A stretch of 43,153 bases of DNA, from positions 1 through 43,153 of the forward strand of contig CAMCQR010000011.1 of assembly GCA_945877115.1 (NCBI GenBank), written 5' to 3'. Positions 10,094 through 17,289 of the stretch are shown here, piece after piece. Under the pieces are notes generated by a model. It was not told where the DNA came from. It did no database searches and saw nothing but the letters and a program-made list of their open reading frames with translations. The position numbers were made by a program, and so were the translations under genes. Position 1 is the first letter of the stretch. Every line of letters begins with the position of its first letter. Origin of the DNA: Synechococcus sp. UW140. GTDB lineage: Bacteria > Cyanobacteriota > Cyanobacteriia > PCC-6307 > Cyanobiaceae.

Positions 10094-11070
10094 TCCAACC
10101 CACCTTCGCCGGGATTGCCGCCAATGCTGGCCCGGGGCTGCGGGCGGTGCTGATCGAGGCCTTCGGCGATGGACCCTGCTGCGGTAACGGCGCCACTGTG
10201 GTGCGACTGGAATCGCCGGCCCGGGCCCCGTGGATGGGCACGATCGCCGCCAGCCTGCGCCAGTCGGAAACGGCCTTTGTGCTGCCGGTTCCAGGAACCC
10301 GAACCTGGTTGCTGCGCTGGTTCACCCCCACGACAGAAGTGCGCCTTTGTGGCCACGCCACCCTTGGGGCCCTGTTGGCCCTCGCCCACTGGGGAGACCT
10401 CCAATCCGGGGAGGCCCTGCACTTCCGGACCCGCAGCGGCACCCTGCCGGTGCGCCTGCTGGAGCCGGGGCTGGGTCAGCTGGATTTACCAACGGGGGAG
10501 CTGGTTCCAACCACCGTGCCGGAGGGCCTGGGCCGGCTGTTGCAGCAGCGACTGGGGTATGGCCCAGAGGCTTACTGGAGCTCGCCCCTCGGCTACAGGG
10601 TCGTCCTGGTGGCTGCCGAGGCGCCCCTGGCCGCCATGGCCTCCCTGGCCCAGGAGCTCCAGGGACCGGACCGGGCCGGGCTGGTGCTGATGCAGCCGAC
10701 AGCCGGCCATGGGGGTCCCCAGGTGGCAGGGGAACCGGCGGATTACCAGCTGCGCTTTTTTGCACCAGGCCTGGGCATCAACGAAGATCCGGTCACCGGT
10801 TCGGCCCACGCCCTGGTAGCCCCCTATTGGCAAAAGCGGCTGCAACGATCCCGTGTGATCGGCTGGCAATGCTCTGACCGTCCTGGGGGCATGGTGTGTG
10901 AGGGCGCTCCATCAGGCATGATCCGCCTGACAGGTACGGGACATCTGCTTTGGGATGGCACCTTGAACGCCTCAGTGCCCCCCTGGCCCGAGGCATCAAA
11001 CTGTACGGGCGACGATGGCGAGGTCTGCTGGCAGCACTGGCTCGCCATCGATTCAGACCCCATCCCCTGA
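10090..11070 (+). CDS. PhzF-family isomerase/epimerase-like protein
   Basis: The product belongs to the PhzF family (diaminopimelate-epimerase fold), named after the phenazine enzyme; most members have no known substrate. Seen in the sequence: GNGATVV near residues 32-38, RQSETAFVLP with the putative catalytic acid E60, RLCGHATLG (85-93) and GLGINEDPVTGSAHALVAPYW near the C-terminus. These are the two lobes expected for the fold. The start ATG at 10090 is fixed by the ATGA overlap with gpsA; longer in-frame extensions run through gpsA. The protein is 326 residues, longer than many homologues: the final 25-30 residues after LLWDGTL look unconserved and lie just ahead of the spoIID-like start. 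Confidence 0.88.
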   Translation: MIQPTFAGIAANAGPGLRAVLIEAFGDGPCCGNGATVVRLESPARAPWMGTIAASLRQSETAFVLPVPGTRTWLLRWFTPTTEVRLCGHATLGALLALAHWGDLQSGEALHFRTRSGTLPVRLLEPGLGQLDLPTGELVPTTVPEGLGRLLQQRLGYGPEAYWSSPLGYRVVLVAAEAPLAAMASLAQELQGPDRAGLVLMQPTAGHGGPQVAGEPADYQLRFFAPGLGINEDPVTGSAHALVAPYWQKRLQRSRVIGWQCSDRPGGMVCEGAPSGMIRLTGTGHLLWDGTLNASVPPWPEASNCTGDDGEVCWQHWLAIDSDPIP

Positions 11071-12137
11071 TGCTCACAGCCCCCCTCGCCACCGTGGCGG
11101 TAGGCGCTGGATTCTGGGCCCAGACCTTGCTCAAACCAGGGGGCACCCCAGCCGACCGGGACGTGCTCGAAGCCCTGATCGCCCAACCGAGTCGGACCAC
11201 CGCCACCAGCCGGGCCGGTGCCTTCAACATCACCTCGCCCGCGGCTAGCGCCGCCGCGGCAGGCTTGCCCCCAATCCTGCCGTCGCCGGCCCCGGCTACC
11301 GGCACCAAGCCTTCCGGGACCCAGGCCGTGGGCAGCGAGGCCAAGGCGGCCGAGATGGTGGGCCGGCTGCGATCGGCCAGGATTGCCAAAGGCTCCAGGT
11401 CCCTCCAGGTTCCCCAAGGCGGCCCTGAGTTGGCCCTAGAGATCCGGGTGGCCCTGCTCAAGCTCTCGGCCCGCCCCAGGCTCTCTGCGGAGGGTCCCTG
11501 GCAGATACGGGACCGGGCCGGCCACCTGCTCGCCCAGGGGGGTGGCGGCGACACCCCTGACCTGGAGGGCCTGATGGCCAGCAATGCCGAGTTGTGGATG
11601 CGCAGTACGGCTGACGGCGCCTTGCAGGCCGATGGGCGGGCCTATGGGGGCCTGTTGCGGGTCCTGCGGGCCGCCGATGGTTTCCAGGTCATTAACCACC
11701 TCTCGCTTGAGTCCTACATCGGTTCGGTGGTGGGGGGCGAAATGCCCAGCAGCTGGAACATGGAGGCCCTCAAGGCCCAGGCCGTGGCCGCCCGTTCCTA
11801 TGCCATGGCCCACATGGCCCGTCCGGCCGATCAGCAGTGGCATCTAGGGGACACCACCCGCTGGCAGAACTACGAAGGCCTCAGCAGTGTCAGTGGCCGC
11901 ACCCGGGAAGCCACCACCAGTACCGCAGGCGTCATCCTGAGCTACCAGGGGGGGATTGTCGAAAGTCTCTACGCCGCCACCCAGCAAATCGTCGACGAAG
12001 CCCATGGGCAGCTGGGGGCCAGCATGAGCCAGACCGGGGCCCAGGAACTGGCGCAAAAGGGCCTTCGCTTCAATGAGATCCTGGGGCGCTACTACCAGGG
12101 GGCATCCCTGGCCCGGTTGCAAGCTGGTGCGGGCTGA
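11070..12137 (+). CDS. SpoIID/LytB-domain protein (probable peptidoglycan lytic enzyme)
   Basis: The 355-residue product has a hydrophobic N-terminus (MLTAPLATVAVGAGFWAQTL) that could be a signal peptide or anchor, a low-complexity Ala/Pro-rich stretch (40-95), and a C-terminal SpoIID domain from about residue 195. The domain shows HLSLESYIGSVVGGEMPSSW with E224 in the position of the SpoIID catalytic glutamate, followed by LKAQAVAARSYA. In sporulating bacteria SpoIID cleaves glycan strands lacking stem peptides; in cyanobacteria the role is probably cell-wall remodelling. The start is uncertain: ATG at 11070 shares one base with the phzF stop, but the frame is open upstream to a TTG at 10950, which would add an Arg-rich leader. 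Confidence 0.85.
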   Translation: MLTAPLATVAVGAGFWAQTLLKPGGTPADRDVLEALIAQPSRTTATSRAGAFNITSPAASAAAAGLPPILPSPAPATGTKPSGTQAVGSEAKAAEMVGRLRSARIAKGSRSLQVPQGGPELALEIRVALLKLSARPRLSAEGPWQIRDRAGHLLAQGGGGDTPDLEGLMASNAELWMRSTADGALQADGRAYGGLLRVLRAADGFQVINHLSLESYIGSVVGGEMPSSWNMEALKAQAVAARSYAMAHMARPADQQWHLGDTTRWQNYEGLSSVSGRTREATTSTAGVILSYQGGIVESLYAATQQIVDEAHGQLGASMSQTGAQELAQKGLRFNEILGRYYQGASLARLQAGAG

Positions 12138-12957
12138 ACGTTACTGGCGCCGGGCCTCCCAGGTCTCCCAGGAGGCCTTGGATCGCGGTGCCCTGGTTCC
12201 CTTGGCCACCGAGGAAATCCTCGATCCCCGCCTAGCTCCCTTCCGTCTGCGCACCCTGCATGGCTTGCCGCCCCGCCACCTGAGGGAGAGCGGACCACGC
12301 CCCAATCCCTTTTTGCCCTGGGAACCGCTGCTGCAGGTTGACCAACTGGAGGGCGGCCATGTGGTGTTGCTCAACAAATATCCGGTCCAGTCCTGTCACC
12401 TGCTGCTGATTACCGGGGAATGGCAACCGCAGCAAGGCTGGCTGGAGGGGTCGGACTGGCGGGCGGTGGCGAGGGTCGCCGCCGACACCGGTGGACTCTG
12501 GTTCTTCAACAGTTCGGCCCTGGCCGGTGCCAGCCAACCCCACCGGCACCTACAACTACTGCCCCGCCAAGGGGACGAACCCAGCTGTCCCCTGGCCGAA
12601 TCGATCACCCAGCAGCTGCGGCAGGAACATCCCCCCTGGCCGTGGGCCTATCGCATCAGTCCCCGCCTGGACCCGCTGGGTTGTACGGACCTGGCCGAAA
12701 TCTATGCCTGCCATTGCCGCGACCTGGGACTGGGGGAGCCGGGGCTCCAGGACCAACCCCTGCATCCGTACAACCTCATTTTTGATGACACCTGGTTCCT
12801 CACCGTGCGCCGACTCCGGGAGCACTGTGCGGGTTTCAGCGTCAATGGGCTCGGGTTTGCCGGCTATCTGCTCGGCACCCATCGCTCGGACCTGAACTGG
12901 CTGCAGCAGAAGGGTCCTTGGGCCCTACTGGAGGCGGTGGCGGCCCCAGCCGGCTGA
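12127..12957 (+). CDS. Ap4A phosphorylase / ATP adenylyltransferase-type protein
   Basis: The product resembles diadenosine tetraphosphate phosphorylases (HIT superfamily, ATP adenylyltransferase type), which split Ap4A with phosphate into ATP and ADP. The diagnostic stretch is ALAGASQPHRHLQLLP, giving H139, H141 and Q143 of the HxHxQ site. Before it come NPFLPWEPLLQV and HVVLLNKYPVQSCHLLLI, and the C-terminal part has HPYNLIFDDTWF, all in the usual order. I chose GTG 12127 (276 residues), which overlaps the spoIID stop by 11 bases; the frame is open further upstream. It closes the gpsA-phzF-spoIID chain and is followed by a hairpin. Confidence 0.85.
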   Translation: MRAERYWRRASQVSQEALDRGALVPLATEEILDPRLAPFRLRTLHGLPPRHLRESGPRPNPFLPWEPLLQVDQLEGGHVVLLNKYPVQSCHLLLITGEWQPQQGWLEGSDWRAVARVAADTGGLWFFNSSALAGASQPHRHLQLLPRQGDEPSCPLAESITQQLRQEHPPWPWAYRISPRLDPLGCTDLAEIYACHCRDLGLGEPGLQDQPLHPYNLIFDDTWFLTVRRLREHCAGFSVNGLGFAGYLLGTHRSDLNWLQQKGPWALLEAVAAPAG

Positions 12958-12959
12958 GC

Positions 12960-12994
12960 CTGCCAACCGGTTTCCGTAATTTCACGGTTGGCAG
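12960..12994 (+). terminator. Perfect 10-bp hairpin after the Ap4A phosphorylase gene
   Basis: CTGCCAACCG (12960-12969) is exactly complementary to CGGTTGGCAG (12985-12994) with a 15-base loop. It starts three bases after the stop codon. No T-run follows, so it may be a 3'-end stabilising structure or a weak terminator rather than a classic intrinsic terminator. Confidence 0.45.
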
Positions 12995-13135
12995 CGGCGC
13001 CCAAATCGAGCTTGCTGGAAAGGCGGGCAGTTCTTGATGGAACGGATCTGGTCCAGGCTTCTTCGCTTGGAATCAGGTGCTTCCAAACCCAAGCTGGCCG
13101 GCTTATTTCAACACTTTATTCTCATTTTTATCGTC

Positions 13136-13951
13136 ATGATCAGGGCCCATTCCCCCCAGCCCCGTCGCTCGCTTTCCCTGGCGACACCCCAGCTGCAACA
13201 GCGTAATCGTCGCGTTGAAGTCCACAGCCAACTGGTGCGACCCCTGGCAATTCATTATGCCCGACTCAGCCGGGAATCCAGTGAAGATCTCCAGCAAGCG
13301 GGCATGCTCGGCTTAATTCGCGCTGCTGAGCTCTATAGCCACGAACGCAAGACACCTTTTGAGGCTTTCGCACGCCCCCATATCCGCGGCGCCATTCTTC
13401 ATTACCTGCGTGATGTCTCTCCCCTGGTGCGCCTACCCCGCCGTCAGGCCGAACTTCAGGATCGGATCCTGCAGTGGCAACGGCAGCAAGGGCCCGGTCT
13501 CAGTCGTCCCGACATGTTGGACACCATGCAAAGGGAGCTGGGACTTAGCCCCGGCCAGTTGCATCTGCTGCAACGCAACTGGGCCATGAATCGCCCCGCC
13601 AGCCTCGACCCGGAAATGCTCGAGGATCTGGCCAGCGAGGAAGAAACCGGCCTGCCTGGGACCAGCACGGCGCCCATGCCCCTAGGGGCGATGCTCGCCG
13701 TGCTCGACCCCAAGCAGCAACTGATCGTGCGCCGGGTGGTCCTCGAAGGCTGGAGTTATCGCAAGCTCGCCGCTGACCTCGGCCTCAGCCCCATGACCGT
13801 GCAACGGCAGTTACACAAGGGGCTGGAACGCCTGCGGCAGCACCTCGATGGCGTTACTGGGGAGCTTCCCTGGACTCCACCCAAACCGAACCGCTCCCAG
13901 GGCCGTCAGCGCCTGGGGCCGGACGCCGCATCTGTTCTTCAAGCGTGTTGA
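13136..13951 (+). CDS. Group 3 (alternative) sigma-70 family factor, SigF-like
   Basis: The 271-residue protein is a short sigma-70 family factor that would direct RNA polymerase to alternative promoters. Region 2 (about 35-95) reads LVRPLAIHYAR, then DLQQAGMLGLIRAAELY, then TPFEAFARPHIRGAILHYLRD. Region 4 (about 195-245) contains LDPKQQLIVRRVVLEG and a helix-turn-helix, SYRKLAADLGLSPMTVQRQL. The spacing resembles the SigF/SigB-type group 3 factors of cyanobacteria. I chose ATG 13136 (MIRAHSPQPRR); in-frame codons upstream to 13034 would add a hydrophobic segment unlike a sigma factor. The C-terminal 30 residues (Pro/Arg/Gly-rich) lie over an antisense small reading frame. No anti-sigma factor gene is adjacent. 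Confidence 0.87.
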   Translation: MIRAHSPQPRRSLSLATPQLQQRNRRVEVHSQLVRPLAIHYARLSRESSEDLQQAGMLGLIRAAELYSHERKTPFEAFARPHIRGAILHYLRDVSPLVRLPRRQAELQDRILQWQRQQGPGLSRPDMLDTMQRELGLSPGQLHLLQRNWAMNRPASLDPEMLEDLASEEETGLPGTSTAPMPLGAMLAVLDPKQQLIVRRVVLEGWSYRKLAADLGLSPMTVQRQLHKGLERLRQHLDGVTGELPWTPPKPNRSQGRQRLGPDAASVLQAC

Positions 13952-14087
13952 TGGAGGCATTGAGCCCGGCCAGCTGACGTTCGAGGCCATCGCGCCAGAG
14001 GGTCAGCAGGCGCAGTTTGCGCTCCTGGTGGCCGCGCCAGGAGGCGTCACCAGGCTCGCAGGGAATGCAGAATCCGAAGGGGAACAA
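13854..14087 (-). CDS. Possible small Cys-motif/coiled-coil protein, antisense to sigma 3' end
   Basis: This 77-codon minus-strand frame encodes FPFGFCIPCEPGD followed by a charged amphipathic helix (ERKLRLLTLWRDGLERQLAG and beyond) with heptad-like leucines. Its first two thirds read like a real small protein with a CxxC motif; the last third overlaps the sigma factor gene by 98 bases and is low-complexity. The only start is a TTG at 14087, because an in-frame stop lies about 11 codons upstream. I do not recognise a family. The plus-strand frame opposite is not convincing. Confidence 0.4.
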   Translation of the reverse strand: MFPFGFCIPCEPGDASWRGHQERKLRLLTLWRDGLERQLAGLNASINTLEEQMRRPAPGADGPGSGSVWVESREAPQ

Positions 14088-14294
14088 GGGAGGCGTTGCA
14101 GGGGTGCAACGTTTCTAGCGGGATTGATGGGGCGCCGGCCAAGGACGCCCCAACGGCCAGCGCCGGGTTACCGCCGCTTCCCCTCAGTAGCGGGAACCGG
14201 CATGATTGAATCCGATGCTCAAGCTGGATGACCTGCGCCAGCGCCATGAACAGTGGGCTCCAGTGGGGCCAGTGCTGAGGCCCCCTGAGTCACC

Positions 14295-15422
14295 GTGACC
14301 GAATCTAATAAGGGAGCCAAGCGGCGTTTCAACCTGGAGCTCACGCTCGAACGCCTGTCCCAGATCGATGCCCTCAAAAAAGAATGGGGCCTGCGTAATC
14401 GCGGTGATGTGCTCGAACGGCTGCTCGAGACCCTCTTCGCCGCTGACCCCGCCGAAGCGGAGGCCGTCCAGCTCGACATCCTCGGCGCCACAAACGGCAG
14501 CGCCGAGGTCAGCCCAGTCAGTTCCGATCCCTTCGACGACCAGTCGGCCCTCGTGCTGGTGGGACCTGGCATCGAGCCGCAAGCACCCGCCACGGACATC
14601 ATCCTGCATCCGTCCCGGGGCCTGGGCCCTAGGGCTGCCCCAGGGTCTGGAGGCGAAGCCCCAGCTTCGGGAACGAACCCGACCCCTGGGCCCCCAAGCG
14701 CCAACGGCGAGGCTCGTCCTGGTGGTATCGACCTGCCTGGATTCGTGCGCCGCCGCAGCGACGAACTGCGCCACAGCCTCAGGTCCGATCCACCCGCACC
14801 CGGCCACCATTCCGTTCTTCCCCCCCTGCCCCTTGGGGACCAGGTAATTGAGGCGGCCCAACAGGCAGCCCTGCAGCAATGGCAAGATCTTTATGGCCAC
14901 CCCGCCAACGCGGCGGTCCTGGAAGCGGCAATGGTGTGGCTGGCCCAGGATATTTGGCCCCAGGCCGAGGTTTGCGAGGGTCGCCGTTTCACCTGGTCTG
15001 CCGCCTGCACCCTGATGGGCCAGTTGGTGCCCGAATGGGGAGCCAGCTCCCCGAGTTTCGAGCGGGTGATGGTGACGGCGGGGGTCCTCGAAGACCCCTA
15101 CAGCGCCGCCACCCTGCCCCTGCGCATACCCACCCTGATCCACCGTTTTGTGCATCGCTTCCGACGGCGCCGGCGCGGCACGTCCTTCCAGACCCTGGAG
15201 CACACCATGACCCTGCAGGGGGCCCTGAAGCTGCTGCAACTGCCGACGGGCCCGGGTCATCGGCTCACCCTGGCCCAGATTCGCGAGGCCTATCGGGACA
15301 TGGCTCTGCAACACCATCCCGATTCCGGCGGCTCCCTGGAGGAAATGCGCCGGGTCAACGAGGCCTACCAACTCCTGAAGGAGCTGTATCGCCAACCCGA
15401 GCCGCGCGAATCGCAATCTTGA
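14295..15422 (+). CDS. J-domain (DnaJ-like) protein with C-terminal J domain
   Basis: The 375-residue product ends in a J domain: LTLAQIREAYRDMALQHHPD, then GGSLEEMRRVNEAYQLLKEL, with the HPD tripeptide at residues 341-343. J domains stimulate the ATPase of Hsp70 (DnaK). Unlike classic DnaJ there is no G/F region or zinc finger. The first 50 residues (KRRFNLELTLERLSQIDALK and RNRGDVLERLLETLF) look like a basic strand plus two helices, similar in outline to ribbon-helix-helix proteins. A long Pro/Gly/Ser-rich stretch (about 75-150) follows, then a helical domain (about 180-310) ending in an Arg-rich run. The start is GTG 14295. The large antisense frame on the other strand is a shadow. Confidence 0.82.
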   Translation: MTESNKGAKRRFNLELTLERLSQIDALKKEWGLRNRGDVLERLLETLFAADPAEAEAVQLDILGATNGSAEVSPVSSDPFDDQSALVLVGPGIEPQAPATDIILHPSRGLGPRAAPGSGGEAPASGTNPTPGPPSANGEARPGGIDLPGFVRRRSDELRHSLRSDPPAPGHHSVLPPLPLGDQVIEAAQQAALQQWQDLYGHPANAAVLEAAMVWLAQDIWPQAEVCEGRRFTWSAACTLMGQLVPEWGASSPSFERVMVTAGVLEDPYSAATLPLRIPTLIHRFVHRFRRRRRGTSFQTLEHTMTLQGALKLLQLPTGPGHRLTLAQIREAYRDMALQHHPDSGGSLEEMRRVNEAYQLLKELYRQPEPRESQS

Positions 15423-15529
15423 GTCTCAATATTCTCAGGCAAGTCTCGCTATGTGTCTAATGCTCGGACTCATCTGAGACGCAAGCGTCTAGTCTAAGAC
15501 CTAAAGCAAGTCTCTGGCTGAGGCATTTT

Positions 15530-15558
15530 GAGACCAGTGGGAAATCTCCACTGGTCTC
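15530..15558 (+). terminator. Perfect 11-bp hairpin downstream of J-domain gene
   Basis: GAGACCAGTGG (15530-15540) pairs exactly with CCACTGGTCTC (15548-15558) around a 7-base loop. It lies about 110 bases after the J-domain gene stop. There is no long T-run, so it is either a weak terminator or part of the GAGAC/GTCTC repeat set of this region. Confidence 0.5.
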
Positions 15559-15940
15559 GCCCATCTCAACCAGCCGATGCCGAGCCCCATCAGGCGCCAA
15601 ACCCATGAACCCCAATTCTCATTTGAATTGACTGGGACTCGGTATTGGTCTAGCAATGAGTCTTATTCGTTTCTTACTAGACAAAATACTTTGCTCCAAT
15701 TGCTGCATTTCCGGTTGCACCAATGCGAAGGACCCCGCGGCTTGATCCAATAGAAAAAGCAGCCATTTCGCGTTCGATGCCGCCTTCCATGGCGTCCCGT
15801 TGGGACCCATAGCTGATCTCCGGGGGCAGAATCGCTGCCTTGGTCTTCGGATCCCCTGGTGGCCAGCACCGGGCGCCGTCCCGCACCGACCCGGCTACCC
15901 CATGGCAGGGGGCGCCGGTCCGAATGCTTCAGGTCAAGCC

Positions 15941-15960
15941 AATTGGACAAAATTGGACAA
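15941..15960. repeat. Two tandem copies of a 10-base unit
   Basis: AATTGGACAA occurs twice head to tail with no mismatch. Function unknown. Confidence 0.8.
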
Positions 15961-16048
15961 AGAGACTCCCAAAACCCTTGCAACAGATAAGGAATGACAG
16001 CCGCGTACCTGCTTTAAACACAGATACGCAACCCTGAACGCTGATTTT

Positions 16049-16080
16049 CTGGGTCCCTGGATCCCTGGGTCCCTGGGTCC
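16049..16080. repeat. Four tandem copies of an 8-base unit
   Basis: The unit CTGGGTCC is repeated four times; the second copy has one change (CTGGATCC). It lies in the gene-free stretch upstream of nothing obvious and could vary in copy number between strains. Confidence 0.85.
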
Positions 16081-16137
16081 AGCCCCGACCGTTCGCCCTT
16101 TGCCGCAGACCAGGAAATGTCGCAGTCATCTCGGATG

Positions 16138-16154
16138 AGACTTGAATTGAGTCT
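16138..16154. promoter_or_regulatory. Inverted repeat AGACT-N7-AGTCT
   Basis: AGACT (16138-16142) and AGTCT (16150-16154) form an inverted repeat around TGAATTG. A related GTCTCAA follows at about 16172. It could be a regulator site within the GTCTC cluster; no gene start is close by, so function is speculative. Confidence 0.25.
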
Positions 16155-16399
16155 TAAACCACGTCTCAACTTGGAATTATGATCCATTCGTGCGACCGAA
16201 GCCGAATGGCGGTCCCAACCGAATCGGCTCGACCGAGAACGTGACCATGGGATGCATGGGATGGGCGTGGGCAGCGAGGGAGCTTGAAACTTTTGAATCA
16301 AGTATCCCAACTGAGACTCGTTTATAGTCCTAAAATAAGATCCAGATGAGATAAACAAACAGCTCCGGTTCGCTTGGCTCGACTCCTGAGGCCAAGCAC

Positions 16400-16425
16400 A
16401 AAAAAAGACCCCGCAAAGGGGCCTG
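16400..16425 (-). terminator. Intrinsic terminator of apcD
   Basis: Read on the minus strand, GGCCCC-TTTGC-GGGGTC is followed directly by a run of seven T. This is a classic intrinsic terminator about 30 bases after the apcD stop codon. Confidence 0.85.
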
Positions 16426-16452
16426 AAAAATAAAAGCACTGGAACTGGCCGC

Positions 16453-16947
16453 TCAGGTCGTGGTTTGCATGCCCTGGATCAGATAGTCGAAATAGGGGCC
16501 GGCCATGGCGGCTTCGTCATTGGACATCAGGGCCAGGGAGGCCTCCTTGAGGGTGCGCATCGCTTCCACCATGCCGGGCATCGGCACGCCGAGGCTGTTG
16601 TACATCTCACGGGCACCGACCAGCCCAATCTGCTGGATCATCTCGGTGCTACCGGCCAGGACGCCATAGGTGACCAGGCGTAGATACCAGCTGTAGTCGC
16701 GTAAACACTGGCCCCGTTGCTTCTGACCAAAGGCATTGCCGCCAGGGGCCACGTATTCCGGCTTGCGCGTGAACAGTTGCTTGGCCGCTTCGTCCACAAT
16801 CTTTTTTTCGTTGGCGTTCAGCAGTCGCACCACATCCAGGCGCCGGCCCCCTCCGCTGAGGTAGTCGACCATCGAGCGCAGCTCGCCGCCCGTGGGGTAG
16901 CGGAGCTGATCATCCGCCTGCAGGATCAGATCGCGTACGACGCTCAT
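16453..16947 (-). CDS. apcD: Allophycocyanin alpha-B subunit (ApcD)
   Basis: ApcD is a minor allophycocyanin subunit in the phycobilisome core that acts as a terminal energy emitter toward the photosystems. The 164-residue protein begins MSVVRDLILQADDQLRYP and has the biliprotein signature GQCLRDYSWYLRLVTYGVLA, with C81 as the phycocyanobilin attachment site, plus NEKKIVDEAAKQLF and GVPMPGMVEAM. The N-terminal and C-terminal sequences fit ApcD better than ApcA or ApcF. The ATG at 16947 matches homologues; another in-frame ATG at 16965 would add six residues. It stands alone on the minus strand with its own terminator, apart from the core apc operon, as is common for apcD. Confidence 0.95.
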   Translation of the reverse strand: MSVVRDLILQADDQLRYPTGGELRSMVDYLSGGGRRLDVVRLLNANEKKIVDEAAKQLFTRKPEYVAPGGNAFGQKQRGQCLRDYSWYLRLVTYGVLAGSTEMIQQIGLVGAREMYNSLGVPMPGMVEAMRTLKEASLALMSNDEAAMAGPYFDYLIQGMQTTT

Positions 16948-17289
16948 CGCAAAACCATGCACCAATCCATCCTATCCAGTTGAAAGGACCAACGGCCCAG
17001 CCTCGCCATCAGGTGTAACGCCCCTTTGCACTGCCCGCTTCGACAAGGGCTAATGGGCCAGGCCCGGCCCTGGCCGCGGCGTGGATCCTGGGGCGGCCTG
17101 CGCGGTGCCGGCCTTGCCTCCCGAGGACCTGCGAGCCGGAGCCTCTGACGCTGCCCAGTCGACATCAGCCTTCTAGGGGCGCTGAGTCGTTGCTGGGCGA
17201 TGGGGCGCCCCGCATCAACCCCAGCGCTCACCAGAAAACGTCCTTGGAACCGGACATTGGAATCGGGGCCGGACCACTGCTCCAACCAG
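16948..17289. other. Intergenic region upstream of apcD
   Basis: This 342-base stretch separates apcD from the beta-helix gene on the same strand and should contain the apcD promoter; I could not fix a -35/-10 pair. A GC-rich hairpin, GGCCAGG/CCTGGCC at 17056-17075 with a six-base loop, may be a terminator-like element between the two genes. A minus-strand open frame across it has no recognisable content. Confidence 0.5.

Larger units (their letters stand above)
15423..16452. other. Gene-free kilobase with GAGAC/GTCTC cluster and short repeats
   Basis: No convincing gene is seen here. The first 150 bases and the stretch 16135-16320 hold many GTCTC/GAGAC/GTCT elements, such as TTGAGTCTCAA at the J-domain gene stop and CTGAGACTCG near 16310. 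It also contains a strong hairpin, two short tandem repeats, an inverted repeat and the apcD terminator (listed separately). Base composition is lower in GC than the flanks in places. The minus-strand frame at 15677-15886 and those at 16014-16439 lack start context and recognisable domains. Confidence 0.6.

Noticed and set aside
14184-15416. Minus-strand open frame (410 codons)
   Set aside because: It is opposite the J-domain gene, which has an HPD motif and a sensible start.
15677-15886. Minus-strand small frame in the gene-free kilobase
   Set aside because: The peptide is partly protein-like but I recognise no family, and no start context supports it.
16014-16439. Minus-strand frame of 141 codons before apcD terminator
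   Set aside because: It crosses the apcD terminator and the 8-base tandem repeats, and has no domain.
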